Source: Aureispira sp. CCB-E
Lineage (GTDB): Bacteria > Bacteroidota > Bacteroidia > Chitinophagales > Saprospiraceae
Direction of reading: 5' to 3'
NCBI RefSeq assembly: GCF_031326345.1
Contig: NZ_CP133671.1
Coordinates: 2,294,001 to 2,358,000 of the forward strand
DNA: 64,000 nucleotides
Positions 1 through 8,763 of this stretch are shown one piece after another (positions within the stretch are counted from its first letter, which is position 1; each line of letters starts with the position of its first letter). A program made the translations under genes and the position numbers. The notes below the pieces were generated by a model. The model made no database searches, had not been told where the DNA came from, and was given only the letters and a program-made list of their open reading frames with translations.

Positions 1-42
1 ATACCAAGTAAAAGGATATTTTTGCAAAAAACAAACAACTAT

Positions 43-921
43 ATGATTAAGTTTTATCAAGTTTTGGGATTGATGATAGCCCTCTTTTTGGGAGGCTGTA
101 TTGAAGATAATAATCCCTCACGTCCTGCTTATGTTTATATTGAAGATATTTTCTTTGAAGCAGACACATCCTTAGGACAAGGTTCTTCGTCTTCTAATAT
201 TACGGATGTTTGGGTTAGTGTTGATGGGCAATTATTAGGAACCAACAACTTGCCTGCCTTATTTCCTGTTATTTTGGATGATAATTTTCAGGTAAATAGT
301 GTTCGAATTTCTGCGGGAATTAAAGACAATGGTATTACAAATACGAGAGCGATATATCCTTTTTATGATCCTAATGTAACAACGGTTGATTTAGAATCAG
401 GAAAGATTGATACCTTCCGCCCAACTTTGTATTATCCTTCTAATGCAAATGTTATTATTGTTGAGGACTTTGAAGATCCTAATCAACCTATTTTTACAGA
501 TGATTTGGATGGAAACCCCAATACAGAAATGATTACTCAGATGGATGAAGTATTTGAAGGAAATTATTCTGGAGCACTTGTGCTGGATAGTGCCAACTTG
601 GACTGTACGGTAGCTACATCTACGCATTATTATAACCTAAATAACATTTCTGCAACGGCTGTTTATTTAGAAATGAACTTTAAAACCAACACCCCATTTC
701 AAGTAGGATTGGTAGCTCATTATGGTTCTAATGACACAGAAGTATTGTACAAAGGTGGAGTGAATGCAACAACTACTTGGAAGAAAATTTATTTTAACTT
801 GACAGAAGAAGCCTATGGTGCTAATGCGGCAGAATATTCTGTTATTGTTAGAGCCTTGAAAACAGCGGATATCGATCAGCCCCAAATTTATGTGGACAAC
901 ATAAAATTGTTACACTTCTAG
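43..921 (+). CDS. SusE/F-like or carbohydrate-binding-type outer-membrane lipoprotein (uncharacterised)
   Basis: I do not recognise a specific family. The N-terminus is a classical lipoprotein signal: a short basic start, a hydrophobic stretch and the lipobox LGGC, with the acylated Cys at residue 19 counted from the ATG at 43. That gives a 292-residue lipoprotein. A TTG seven codons upstream (22) and an open frame running to the window edge are possible alternatives, but only the ATG at 43 gives a normal-length signal peptide. The mature part is beta-rich. Its last roughly 150 residues (the EDFEDPNQPIF region to the end) read like a jelly-roll or carbohydrate-binding-type domain, ending with IYVDNIKLLHF, a pattern common at the end of CBM-like domains in Bacteroidota lipoproteins. 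The ligand is unknown. The convergent neighbour trxA is separated by a bidirectional hairpin. Confidence 0.75.
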   Translation: MIKFYQVLGLMIALFLGGCIEDNNPSRPAYVYIEDIFFEADTSLGQGSSSSNITDVWVSVDGQLLGTNNLPALFPVILDDNFQVNSVRISAGIKDNGITNTRAIYPFYDPNVTTVDLESGKIDTFRPTLYYPSNANVIIVEDFEDPNQPIFTDDLDGNPNTEMITQMDEVFEGNYSGALVLDSANLDCTVATSTHYYNLNNISATAVYLEMNFKTNTPFQVGLVAHYGSNDTEVLYKGGVNATTTWKKIYFNLTEEAYGANAAEYSVIVRALKTADIDQPQIYVDNIKLLHF

Positions 922-986
922 TTGGTTGACATTTGTATGGTCTATTTTACGACCAATTTTAAGGTTTTACCCAAAAGCTGAAATAA

Positions 987-1027
987 AAAAGGTGCCCAGT
1001 CATAGCAATGACTTACAAGCACCTTTT
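987..1027. terminator. Bidirectional intrinsic terminator between lipoprotein gene and trxA
   Basis: Inverted repeat AAAAGGTGC (987-995) / GCACCTTTT (1019-1027), with an inner AGTCAT/ATGACT pair, flanked by A-rich and T-rich ends. It sits between two convergent genes and can end both transcripts. Confidence 0.75.
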
Positions 1028-1058
1028 ACGCTGTATTTAGTCGATAAAAACTTTTAAT

Positions 1059-1376
1059 CTATTTACTATAAGTTGCGAATCTTGATTGTAGAGCAGCTTC
1101 TGATTGGAACCCAACAAGTTTTTCTTTCACTACCTTGTTTTGAATAAAGAACAAGGCAGGAATACTGCGTACATTTAATTTGCTCGCTAAAGCATTGTGT
1201 TGATCGATATTGACCTTTGCAACTTCTATTTTGCCATCGTATTGATTGGCTAGTTTTTCAACTGTTGGTAATAATGCTTGACAAGGGCCACACCAATCGG
1301 CATAGAAGTCCAGTAAAACAGGTTTGTCTTGTTCCATCAAGCGGTTAAAATCTTGAACACTTTTTATTTCTTTCAT
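1059..1376 (-). CDS. trxA: Thioredoxin
   Basis: A 105-residue single-domain thioredoxin, a cytosolic dithiol-disulfide oxidoreductase normally recharged by thioredoxin reductase. The active site WCGPC is at residues 28-32 in the usual FYADWCGPC context, and the cis-proline is in SIPALF (about residue 73). There is no signal peptide. The length matches canonical TrxA. It lies in a redox cluster: the next gene upstream on the same strand encodes an AhpD-like peroxidase-type protein and the one beyond it an AraC-type regulator. The promoter region carries a sequence element shared at identical spacing with the AhpD-like gene, suggesting co-regulation. It may be an inducible rather than the housekeeping thioredoxin; that is inference. 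Confidence 0.93.
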   Translation of the reverse strand: MKEIKSVQDFNRLMEQDKPVLLDFYADWCGPCQALLPTVEKLANQYDGKIEVAKVNIDQHNALASKLNVRSIPALFFIQNKVVKEKLVGFQSEAALQSRFATYSK

Positions 1377-1434
1377 GATAATATGATTTTTGTTTTGAAC
1401 AGGTCGTTTATGAATGGGGATAACTGTTTATACA

Positions 1435-1479
1435 ACAAAGATAAGGGAGTAACGATGGACTTTGTTAGGCTATTTTTCC
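1435..1479 (-). promoter_or_regulatory. trxA promoter with putative activator-binding element
   Basis: On the minus strand, TATCTTTG (1436-1443) fits the Bacteroidota -7 box TAnnTTTG. The -33 TTTG is missing. About 21 nt upstream of the box is TTAGGCTATTTTTCC (1465-1479 as read on the plus strand). The same arrangement with the same 30-nt offset occurs before the AhpD-like gene (2172-2216). A missing -33 element and a conserved upstream box are what an activator-dependent promoter would look like; the neighbouring AraC-family protein is the obvious candidate. The binding is inferred. Confidence 0.5.
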
Positions 1480-1551
1480 CCACTACTTGGCTAAAAGTCC
1501 TTTTCTTGTTAAATCAAGCACTGACAAGTCTCCAATCAATGAATTAATTCC

Positions 1552-2100
1552 TTAAGCTTTAACAGAATCTAATTCTGGAGCTAGAGGGAAATCAATTGCA
1601 AAATCGGCTAAGTTGTGAATGTAATTACTAATGGTTTTGTCGCCAATAACAATAACGGTATCAATCAAATTAGCCTCTGTATAGCCTGCTTCAAAGAATG
1701 CTTTTTTTGCGTTTTCATCTGCTTTGCCTCTATTGACTACGGTAGATTTTGCAAACTTTACCAAAGCATCTAATTTGGCATCAAAACTGGCACTCCCGCC
1801 ACGAATTTCTATGATTTGAGCTTCAGAGAATCCATGCATTTTGCCTAAAACGGTATGAGCAGACTGGCAATAACGACAGCCATTCACTTGGCTAACAACC
1901 AAATTGATAATTTCCCTTTCTTTTGCTTTTAAAGTAGATTTTCGATTTTGTAAAGCTAAGTAATCAGGAAGTGCGGTTTCGCTCTTAGCATAATAAGCAT
2001 ACAAGTTAGGAACGAAACCCAAACTTTTTTGTAGTTGATCAAAAATTGCTTGATTGTTAGCAGATACATCTTCTCTTGTTGGAACTGTGAAGTTTGACAT
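1552..2100 (-). CDS. AhpD-like / carboxymuconolactone decarboxylase-family protein (peroxidase-related)
   Basis: A 182-residue cytosolic protein of the AhpD-like all-helical fold. The hallmark CXXC active site with nearby His, CRYCQSAH (C75, C78, H82), follows the helix REIINLVVSQVNG that bears the conserved Glu. This is the pattern of alkylhydroperoxidase-type proteins, in which the CXXC pair reduces peroxides or a peroxiredoxin partner; in related proteins the role is only predicted. The length fits the uncharacterised peroxidase-related subfamily. It is transcribed in the same direction as trxA but with its own promoter, which shares an unusual element with the trxA promoter. The adjacent AraC-family regulator and thioredoxin suggest an inducible detoxification module. 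Confidence 0.85.
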   Translation of the reverse strand: MSNFTVPTREDVSANNQAIFDQLQKSLGFVPNLYAYYAKSETALPDYLALQNRKSTLKAKEREIINLVVSQVNGCRYCQSAHTVLGKMHGFSEAQIIEIRGGSASFDAKLDALVKFAKSTVVNRGKADENAKKAFFEAGYTEANLIDTVIVIGDKTISNYIHNLADFAIDFPLAPELDSVKA

Positions 2101-2171
2101 TGTCTTTAAATTTTTTTATGAGATAGAAAGTAGCAAGAAAACTACTGCTTTCCGTTAATTAATTTGATAAG

Positions 2172-2216
2172 ACAAAGATGAGGGAAAAGAAGATGGGATA
2201 GTTAGGCTAGTTTTCC
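2172..2216 (-). promoter_or_regulatory. Promoter of AhpD-like gene with the same putative activator element as trxA
   Basis: Minus-strand box CATCTTTG (2173-2180), then TTAGGCTAGTTTTCC at 2202-2216. The distance from ACAAAG to TTAGGCTA is 30 nt both here and at trxA, and 25 of the 38 aligned bases agree. There is no clear -33 TTTG. Possible target of the AraC-family protein encoded just upstream. Confidence 0.5.
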
Positions 2217-2362
2217 TTAGAATTTATCAATTTATCCCTAATGTTGTTTTTATTAATAAAAGCCATGCATCACAATAGTTAGTTGCATGCGATTTTGTGA
2301 TTGTTGAGAAGAGATTATAGACAATTTAAGATGCTTTTAAGCGAGCTACTGCTTTCTAAAAA

Positions 2363-3232
2363 TTAAAGACTAGGTTTGTTTTCACTAAGGTGCATTTCTC
2401 TAAATTCGGAAGGAGAGGAGCCTTCATTCTTCTTGAAAAACCTGCTAAAGGATTGAATATCGTTAAACCCAATCTGGTAACCAATTTCAGAAATAGGCTC
2501 ATTGGTGTAACTAAGCAATCGTCTAGCTTCTAGCATACGGCGGTTTTTGATTAATTCTAGTGGCGTTCGATGGCTTATTTTTTTGAATAAGTTAGCCAGT
2601 GTTTTGGGCGATTTGTTTAGTAATTTAGCATATTCACTAACAGTATGTTTTTCTCTAAAATGCTGCTCAACCAAGAAATTAAACGCTCGTACAACGGTAT
2701 CGTTGTTGTGTTCGAGTTGGTCAAAATTTTCTTGTGACTTGTAAACTCTAGTGCAAAGAATTAAAATTCTTTTGAGCATCATCTGCAACATTTCTAATTG
2801 CAAATTGTCTCTAGATTCCATTTCTATACACAACATCTTCCAAGCAGTCTCTAATATATCAGCATCTTTATTGGTTAAATTAATAATGGGCAAATTTGAA
2901 GAGCCAAAGTAAAGAATTCCCTTACAACCAACTTCGCTATCGTGATTGCTAATGCAATAGAAAGGACGATTGAACCGCAAGAGTTGCAAGCCTTGAATTT
3001 GCACAGGCTTGATATTATGAAATTCAGTAGTACAAATAATTTGATTTTTGTTGAATGTATACTGAACGGCATCAATAACTAAAACATTGTTATCAGTATT
3101 AAACCATAAAAGGGAAAGCCGTTCGTTGCCTACTTCTTTTAAAAGATAGCAATTTTCTTTTGAAATAGTTACGACTTCAAAATATTCATTGGTACTGCCT
3201 ATATACTTCATTGCTGATGGTGTTGCTGTCAA
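2363..3232 (-). CDS. AraC-family transcriptional regulator
   Basis: A 289-residue DNA-binding regulator. The C-terminal ~100 residues form a double helix-turn-helix of AraC/XylS type: the first HTH is in VSEYAKLLNKSPKTLANLF, the second in ISEIGYQIGFNDIQSFSRFF, followed by the family ending SPSEFRE. The N-terminal ~180 residues are a cupin-like sensing domain without recognisable ligand residues (NEYFEVVTISKENCYLL onward). It lies upstream of, and reads in the same direction as, the AhpD-like gene and trxA, whose promoters share an element lacking a -33 box. Positive control of these two genes is a reasonable inference. It is divergent from the sugar-transferase gene across a 222-bp gap. Confidence 0.9.
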   Translation of the reverse strand: MTATPSAMKYIGSTNEYFEVVTISKENCYLLKEVGNERLSLLWFNTDNNVLVIDAVQYTFNKNQIICTTEFHNIKPVQIQGLQLLRFNRPFYCISNHDSEVGCKGILYFGSSNLPIINLTNKDADILETAWKMLCIEMESRDNLQLEMLQMMLKRILILCTRVYKSQENFDQLEHNNDTVVRAFNFLVEQHFREKHTVSEYAKLLNKSPKTLANLFKKISHRTPLELIKNRRMLEARRLLSYTNEPISEIGYQIGFNDIQSFSRFFKKNEGSSPSEFREMHLSENKPSL

Positions 3233-3423
3233 TTTTTGAAAAACATTGGATGAAAACTGATTAGAGAAAGTAAATTATTAATATTAGATGAATTTTAATT
3301 GTTTTTTCTGTAAAAGGAAGGTAAATTTCTAATCATTGGGTTCGATTTATAAAGAAACAAATTTTTAATAGAAAAGAATTTCAGTTTGTTGCAAGCGTCT
3401 AGGAATTGTGTAGAATAATACGC

Positions 3424-3431
3424 TATATTTG
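3424..3431 (+). promoter_or_regulatory. Probable -7 box of the sugar-transferase gene
   Basis: TATATTTG fits TAnnTTTG and lies 24 nt before the first possible start codon. No good -33 TTTG is present at 19-21 nt. A transcript starting about 7 nt downstream would have a very short leader before the TTG at 3455. Confidence 0.35.
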
Positions 3432-3454
3432 AAGAGAGAGGACTTAGAGACTCA

Positions 3455-4966
3455 TTGTTTCGAAAATCGCAATTAATTTTATTACCTTTGTCACGAAAAA
3501 AACTATCTGCACAACTTAATTTGGGAATGAAATCTTGGCGACTCCCGCAAGGGGTTTTATTTTATGCTTTTTGTGATTACCTAACTGCCGCATTATCGTG
3601 GTTTGTTTTTGTAATCTTTAGAAGAATCATCATAGAAGGTCGACCATTTTCGATCTCGATTTTTCAAGATGATAACTTCTTGTATAGTATGTTGGTTGTG
3701 CCAGGGATTTGGTTGATGGTATACATTATTTTTGATAGTTATAGAAATGTATACCGCATGTCTAGATTAACCGAATTTGCAAGAACAATTTTTGCCAGTT
3801 TAGCGGGCGGCTTGCTTTTGTTTTTTACCATACTTTTGGATGATTTGGTAAATTATTTAGGAGGATACCATGCATATTATCTTGCTTTTGGTGGTTTGTT
3901 GACCATTCACTTCTCTTTGACGGTATTTTCAAGAATGCTTTTGCTAAGTATTGCCAACCAACGCATTCGATCAGGAAAGGTGGCTTTTAATACAATCATA
4001 GTAGGACGGCATCCCAAAATAGAGGGCATCTACTCCGAAATTATCAATCGAGAACACCGATTAGGCTACGACATTATTGGTTATGTCTTAACAAAGAAGA
4101 AAAAAAATTTATTGCATCCTCTAGCCGAAAAACTACCTGAATTAGGAAATGTAGATAACTTAAATGAACTGGTTTTAAAACATCAAGTAGAAGAGGTGAT
4201 TTTGGCATTGGAAAAATCAGAACATACCAAGCTCAAAAAAATTATAGGAATTTTGGATCGGCATAGTCATACTGTGCTGGTACGAGCGATACCGCAAATG
4301 CGTGAAGTTCTACTTGGTAAAGTAAATATGCCGAATGTACGAGGGGTGGGGCTACTAGAAATCAAAACCCACTTTATTCCTCTTTGGTTGCGTGTTGTCA
4401 AACGGTCAATGGATGTAATTGCATCGTTCTTGGTCTTATTGCTTTGTAGCCCTTTGTATCTTTTTGTCGCCATTCGGGTACGGTTGTCTTCCGAAGGACC
4501 TATTTTTTACAAACAGGAACGCATCGGACGATATGGAAAACCATTTATGATTTACAAATTTCGTTCTATGTATTTGGATGCGGAAAAGGGAGGTCCTCAA
4601 CTATCTTCAGATACAGACGATCGTTGTACACCTTGGGGACGTGTCATGCGCAAATACCGTTTGGATGAAATTCCTCAATTTTGGAATGTGCTCAAAGGAG
4701 ATATGTCCTTGGTTGGGCCTCGTCCAGAACGGCAATTTTTTATTGATCAAATCGCTCAAAAAGATCCTAGAGTACACAAACTACACAAAGTACGCCCTGG
4801 TATTACCTCTTGGGGACAAGTGCAATATGGCTATGCTTCTAATGTAGAAGAAATGATTGAACGCCTAAAATTAGATTTAATATACATAGAAAACTTAACG
4901 CTAAGTTTGGATATTAAGATTATGATCCATACCGTTTTAGTTATCCTAAAGGGAAGCGGGAAGTAA
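3455..4966 (+). CDS. Polyprenyl-phosphate sugar-1-phosphate transferase (exopolysaccharide initiation, WcaJ-like)
   Basis: Up to 503 residues. The N-terminal half has about four to five membrane helices (ALSWFVFVIFRR; SMLVVPGIWLMVYIIF; LAGGLLLFFTILL; AYYLAFGGLLTIHFSL), then a Rossmann-like CoA-binding-type domain. The C-terminal ~190 residues are the bacterial sugar transferase domain: KRSMDVIASF, a membrane re-entrant helix, IFYKQERIGRYGKPF, YKFRSM, the LVGPRPE motif and PGITSWGQVQYGY. Such enzymes transfer a sugar-1-phosphate from a nucleotide sugar to undecaprenyl phosphate at the inner membrane, the first step of exopolysaccharide or glycan assembly. The start is uncertain: TTG at 3455 or ATG at 3527. 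No other polysaccharide genes are adjacent, so it may act with a locus elsewhere. Confidence 0.9.
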   Translation: MFRKSQLILLPLSRKKLSAQLNLGMKSWRLPQGVLFYAFCDYLTAALSWFVFVIFRRIIIEGRPFSISIFQDDNFLYSMLVVPGIWLMVYIIFDSYRNVYRMSRLTEFARTIFASLAGGLLLFFTILLDDLVNYLGGYHAYYLAFGGLLTIHFSLTVFSRMLLLSIANQRIRSGKVAFNTIIVGRHPKIEGIYSEIINREHRLGYDIIGYVLTKKKKNLLHPLAEKLPELGNVDNLNELVLKHQVEEVILALEKSEHTKLKKIIGILDRHSHTVLVRAIPQMREVLLGKVNMPNVRGVGLLEIKTHFIPLWLRVVKRSMDVIASFLVLLLCSPLYLFVAIRVRLSSEGPIFYKQERIGRYGKPFMIYKFRSMYLDAEKGGPQLSSDTDDRCTPWGRVMRKYRLDEIPQFWNVLKGDMSLVGPRPERQFFIDQIAQKDPRVHKLHKVRPGITSWGQVQYGYASNVEEMIERLKLDLIYIENLTLSLDIKIMIHTVLVILKGSGK

Positions 4967-5119
4967 AGACTAAAAGATAGACCAAAGTAAGTCTTAAAAA
5001 AATAGCCATAAGCATAAAAATTATTAATCTCTAGTGTATATTTGTTGGCTAATTAATTCCTTGGAACTAATTGAGTAATTTTCATAAATTAAATTATTAA
5101 ATTAAGCTCTTATAAAAGT

Positions 5120-6424
5120 ATGAGTAATGCACTAGGACGACATATTTTAGTCGAATTTTTTGGTTGTTCTTCAACTATTTTGAACGACGTTATTATAATA
5201 GAAAAAGCAATGGTAGATGCGGCTAAAGCTGCTGAAGCGACCGTGATTAACTCTACCTTTCATCATTTTTCACCTTATGGTGTTTCTGGTGTTGTTGTTA
5301 TCCAGGAAAGCCATTTAGCCATTCATGCTTGGCCAGAATATCAGTACGCAGCCGTAGACATTTTTACTTGTGGGGAAGAAGTTGACCCTTGGATTGCCTA
5401 TGATTTTCTAAAAAAAGCTTTTGAAGCCGATCATGGTTCTTCTATGGAGCTTAATCGAGGGCAAAAGCAACTGTTGAAGCGTATCAATGTTGATTATTTG
5501 AGCAAAGATAGAGAGTTAGCAGAAGAGGAATTAAATCCTTTGTTTAAGAGGGATGTATGGTTTACCGATAAGGATGAGAATATAGCCCTTTCTTTACGTC
5601 ATACTGGAAATTTGTTGTACAACGAAGTTTCTCCTTACCAACGTGTTCGTGTTTTGGAAAGTTATGCTTATGGCAAGACGCTATTGATTGATGATATGGT
5701 GATGGCGACAGAGAAAGATGAATTTGTTTATCACGAAATGATTGCGCATGTTCCTGCCTTTATTCACGGCAATCCTAAGAGGGTATTGGTTATAGGTGGC
5801 GGAGATGGAGGAACTGTTAGAGAGTTGTTTAAGCATGAGAGTGTAGAGGAAATTGTCATGGTTGAAATTGATGAGAAGGTGGTAGAAGCTTCTAAGTTGC
5901 ATTTGCCTCAGTTGTCTTGTGAATTTGACAACCCTAAGTTAGATTTGCGTATTCAAGATGGTATCCAATATTTGAAAGAATGCGATGAAGCTCGTTTTGA
6001 TTTAATTGTAATTGATGGTAGTGACCCAGAGGGGCCGGCAGAAGGGTTGTTTAGCCCTGCATTCTACAAAGATGTTTATCGTGCCTTGAAACCAGAAGGT
6101 GTTTTAAATTTACAAAGTGAAGGTCCTTTGTTTAATACCGAAGCTTTCTTGGATTTGAATCAGTGTATTGGAGACATTTTTGGAAGAAGCTCTATGGCTT
6201 GTTATCTAGCGTATATTTCTACTTATCCGACAGGTATGTGGAGTTTTACCGTAGCACAAAAAGGAAAAGAGTTGGAGTACACCAACTTCAATTTGGCTGA
6301 TGCAGCTATTTTCTCAGAGCAGCAAAAATTACAATATTATACACCAGAAATACATTATGCTGCTTTTGCTTTGCCTCCATTTGTTCGCACTATGATTGAG
6401 GAGCGTAACGCTATTAAGGCTTAA
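5120..6424 (+). CDS. speE: Bifunctional S-adenosylmethionine decarboxylase / spermidine synthase (SpeD-SpeE fusion)
   Basis: A 434-residue fusion. Residues 1-125 are a bacterial class AdoMet decarboxylase proenzyme: [16 protein letters not shown] contains the self-cleavage site before Ser64 (which becomes the pyruvoyl group), with His69 and Cys84 (DIFTCG) at the usual processing and proton-donor positions. From about residue 150 on is an aminopropyltransferase: the substrate loop, the SAM-type motif [15 protein letters not shown], the acidic [10 protein letters not shown], and [18 protein letters not shown] with the catalytic Asp. The fused protein can make decarboxylated AdoMet and use it to aminopropylate putrescine to spermidine in the cytosol. 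The two activities are usually separate genes. No other polyamine gene is adjacent. Both halves keep their key residues, so I expect a functional enzyme. Confidence 0.93.
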   Translation: MSNALGRHILVEFFGCSSTILNDVIIIEKAMVDAAKAAEATVINSTFHHFSPYGVSGVVVIQESHLAIHAWPEYQYAAVDIFTCGEEVDPWIAYDFLKKAFEADHGSSMELNRGQKQLLKRINVDYLSKDRELAEEELNPLFKRDVWFTDKDENIALSLRHTGNLLYNEVSPYQRVRVLESYAYGKTLLIDDMVMATEKDEFVYHEMIAHVPAFIHGNPKRVLVIGGGDGGTVRELFKHESVEEIVMVEIDEKVVEASKLHLPQLSCEFDNPKLDLRIQDGIQYLKECDEARFDLIVIDGSDPEGPAEGLFSPAFYKDVYRALKPEGVLNLQSEGPLFNTEAFLDLNQCIGDIFGRSSMACYLAYISTYPTGMWSFTVAQKGKELEYTNFNLADAAIFSEQQKLQYYTPEIHYAAFALPPFVRTMIEERNAIKA

Positions 6425-6474
6425 AGTAATAATTTGTACAATTAATACATTTATCGTTATAAACGATAAAAATA

Positions 6475-6505
6475 AAGGCGAATTGCAATCTGCAATTCGC
6501 CTTCT
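6475..6505. terminator. Bidirectional intrinsic terminator between speD-speE and yidC
   Basis: A perfect 13-bp stem, AAGGCGAATTGCA (6475-6487) / TGCAATTCGCCTT (6491-6503), with a 3-nt loop, between convergent genes. A second, weaker palindrome TTTATCGTT/AACGATAAA lies just before it (6450-6470). Confidence 0.85.
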
Positions 6506-6524
6506 TTATAAAGTACTTATTTAT

Positions 6525-8489
6525 TTATTTCTTGCCTTTTTTCTTTTGGCGTTCCATTTCTTTTTGTTGTTCTGCTAACAACTCCTGATACTTCGCCATG
6601 AAGCCTTTTTTGCCACCAGGTTGTTCTTTATAGTTGCGTTTTTTCTCTAGCAACTCTTCTCTAAGCTTATCTTTATTAATCAAAACATTTTTGGTAATAA
6701 AGGTTTGTGCAATGTTTAATAAGTTACTGAATAACATATAAGCGGTCAAACCTGCTGCCCAGCTATTCAATGCAAAGAAGAATAAAACAGGGAAGGCAAA
6801 TTGCATGTATTTCATCATTTTCATATTCGCACCGCCACCTGCTGCTGCGGACATATCCATTTGTTTGCTATTGTACCACAAAAATGCAAACATAGAAAGC
6901 ATCCACAATAAGGTAAATAAACTAACATGATCGCCATAAATGTCATATATAAATGGAATGTATCCAAAATCCAGAATAGAGTCGTAACTAACCAAATCAT
7001 CTGCCCATAAGAAACTTTCTTGACGGAAAGAAATAGAAGAAGGGAAGAAACGATACAAAGCAATCCAAATAGGCATGGTCAATAACATTGGCAAACAACC
7101 ACCTAGAGGATTTAAGCCATATTCTTGGTACATTTTCATTTGAGCCGCTTGCATTCCTGCTGGGTCATCTTTGTACTTAGCGCGCATGGCTTCCATTTCA
7201 GGTTTCATAACCCCCATTTTAACCCCATTTAAAATCATCTTATATTGTAGAGGGAACAATGCTAGACGAATTAAAAGTGTTAACAATAGAATAATAATGC
7301 CATAATTGGAAATGAACAAGGCAAAGAAATTGAATAATGGGCGAATAACAGAGCGGCTAATAAAGCCAAAAATACTCCATCCAAAAGGTATGATTCGCTC
7401 AAATTCATTGCCCATCGTCACCAACTCATTGTAATCGTTAGGACCAATATAAAATTGCATGTCATAAGCCGCAGATTTTTGATCTCTAGTAGCAATCTCA
7501 ATTTTTGAATCTAAGATTTTAAGAAATTCTTCTTTATCGTCTACTACATAAGCACCCACATTGGCAGATTTGAAGGTTGTTCCTTCTTGTGCAAACAAAC
7601 TAGCATTAAAGAACTGTTGAGATTGAGAAACCCATTGTACAGGAGCATCTAATTGCTCTTCGTTGGTAGTTCTACAGTCGCAATAATCAAAGCCATCTTC
7701 TTTATTTTTGTAATAAACTGTTGTCATGGTCTTTTCGTAATGCGGATTTTTTTCAATCTTACGAACATAAGTGTACCAATCTAACACAATATTTTTATTA
7801 CGAGGCATTGAGGTATTGATGCCTTCCAAGTTTAATTGATAATCCAACACATAATTATCATTAATGGTATATTTTTGCTCAATGTATTGGCTCTTGTCGT
7901 CGGCATAGGCGCGCATTTTCAGTGTATTGCCTTCCAAAATAGGCTCAAAATACAAGTCTCCTGTCGAAATATCTCCTTTAGATGCGCCAGTTAAAGGAAT
8001 GTAGTAAGAAAATCTATTGTTGGGGTTGTCCATCAAGACAAGAGGCTCCTTGTCGTAAGGATCTTCGGTAGTGTGGTCGTACTGCAAAAAGCCTTTTACC
8101 TCCACTTTGGCAATAGAACCACCTTTGGTATTAAAAGTGATTTTTAACTTTTCGTTTTCCAAGGTAGCTTGTTCTTCAGAACCGATTGCTGCTGAGGTGA
8201 AAATACCATATTGGTTACCGAGCAAATCTTTTTGTAATTGTTGCTGCACACTATCTTTTTGTTCATCTGTTAGTGTGGTGTCTTTTTGAATTTGTTGAAC
8301 TTTTAGCTCTGCTTGTTGCTGTTCAGCCTTTGTTAAACTGTCTAAGTATTCTTGTTGGCGAATCGCTTCTGCTTGCTCTTGTTGCTGCTGTTCGATTTCT
8401 TCTTTGGTAGGACCTGTTAAGATACTGTATGTTAACCATAAGAGTACCAATAACATAATACCTGTAAACGTAGAATTGTTTGATTTCAT
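6525..8489 (-). CDS. yidC: Membrane protein insertase YidC
   Basis: A 654-residue inner-membrane insertase/foldase that integrates proteins into the membrane alone or with SecYEG. Residue layout: an N-terminal anchor helix (FTGIMLLVLLWLTYSIL), a Q/E-rich linker, a large periplasmic beta-sandwich domain (about 90-360), then the conserved 60KD-IMP core with five helices (IIPFGWSIFGFISRSVI to NLLNIAQTF) including the cytosolic loop with KPEMEAMRAKYKDDP, and a basic ribosome-binding tail ending QKKKGKK. The length is typical of Bacteroidota and gammaproteobacterial type YidC with the extra periplasmic domain. A strong promoter lies just upstream. The gene is isolated rather than next to rpmH/rnpA. 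Confidence 0.97.
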   Translation of the reverse strand: MKSNNSTFTGIMLLVLLWLTYSILTGPTKEEIEQQQQEQAEAIRQQEYLDSLTKAEQQQAELKVQQIQKDTTLTDEQKDSVQQQLQKDLLGNQYGIFTSAAIGSEEQATLENEKLKITFNTKGGSIAKVEVKGFLQYDHTTEDPYDKEPLVLMDNPNNRFSYYIPLTGASKGDISTGDLYFEPILEGNTLKMRAYADDKSQYIEQKYTINDNYVLDYQLNLEGINTSMPRNKNIVLDWYTYVRKIEKNPHYEKTMTTVYYKNKEDGFDYCDCRTTNEEQLDAPVQWVSQSQQFFNASLFAQEGTTFKSANVGAYVVDDKEEFLKILDSKIEIATRDQKSAAYDMQFYIGPNDYNELVTMGNEFERIIPFGWSIFGFISRSVIRPLFNFFALFISNYGIIILLLTLLIRLALFPLQYKMILNGVKMGVMKPEMEAMRAKYKDDPAGMQAAQMKMYQEYGLNPLGGCLPMLLTMPIWIALYRFFPSSISFRQESFLWADDLVSYDSILDFGYIPFIYDIYGDHVSLFTLLWMLSMFAFLWYNSKQMDMSAAAGGGANMKMMKYMQFAFPVLFFFALNSWAAGLTAYMLFSNLLNIAQTFITKNVLINKDKLREELLEKKRNYKEQPGGKKGFMAKYQELLAEQQKEMERQKKKGKK

Positions 8490-8550
8490 TTTAAGTAATG
8501 CGTTCTAACCGTTTATTTTATTATAAAATATCATCTTTCATTTGAGAGTG

Positions 8551-8581
8551 CAAAGATAAGTAAAAAACAAAGTTATTCAAA
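8551..8581 (-). promoter_or_regulatory. yidC promoter (Bacteroidota sigma consensus)
   Basis: On the minus strand TTTG (8578-8581 complement), 19 nt, then TATCTTTG (8551-8558 complement): an exact match to TTTG-N19-TAnnTTTG, about 60 nt upstream of the yidC ATG. Confidence 0.7.
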
Positions 8582-8763
8582 CGATTGTAAGAATTGTACT
8601 TTCCCTATCAACCTTTTATTCGTAGGCATAGTTCCACTTTAATTTTTTCCTAGTCGATAATAATCTTACCTTTGTCTGAATTAGTGGGCGTTGTGTGTAT
8701 TAAATTTAGGGGTATAATAAAATATGGTCCACTTATCCATCATTCATTTTTTATATACAATCA

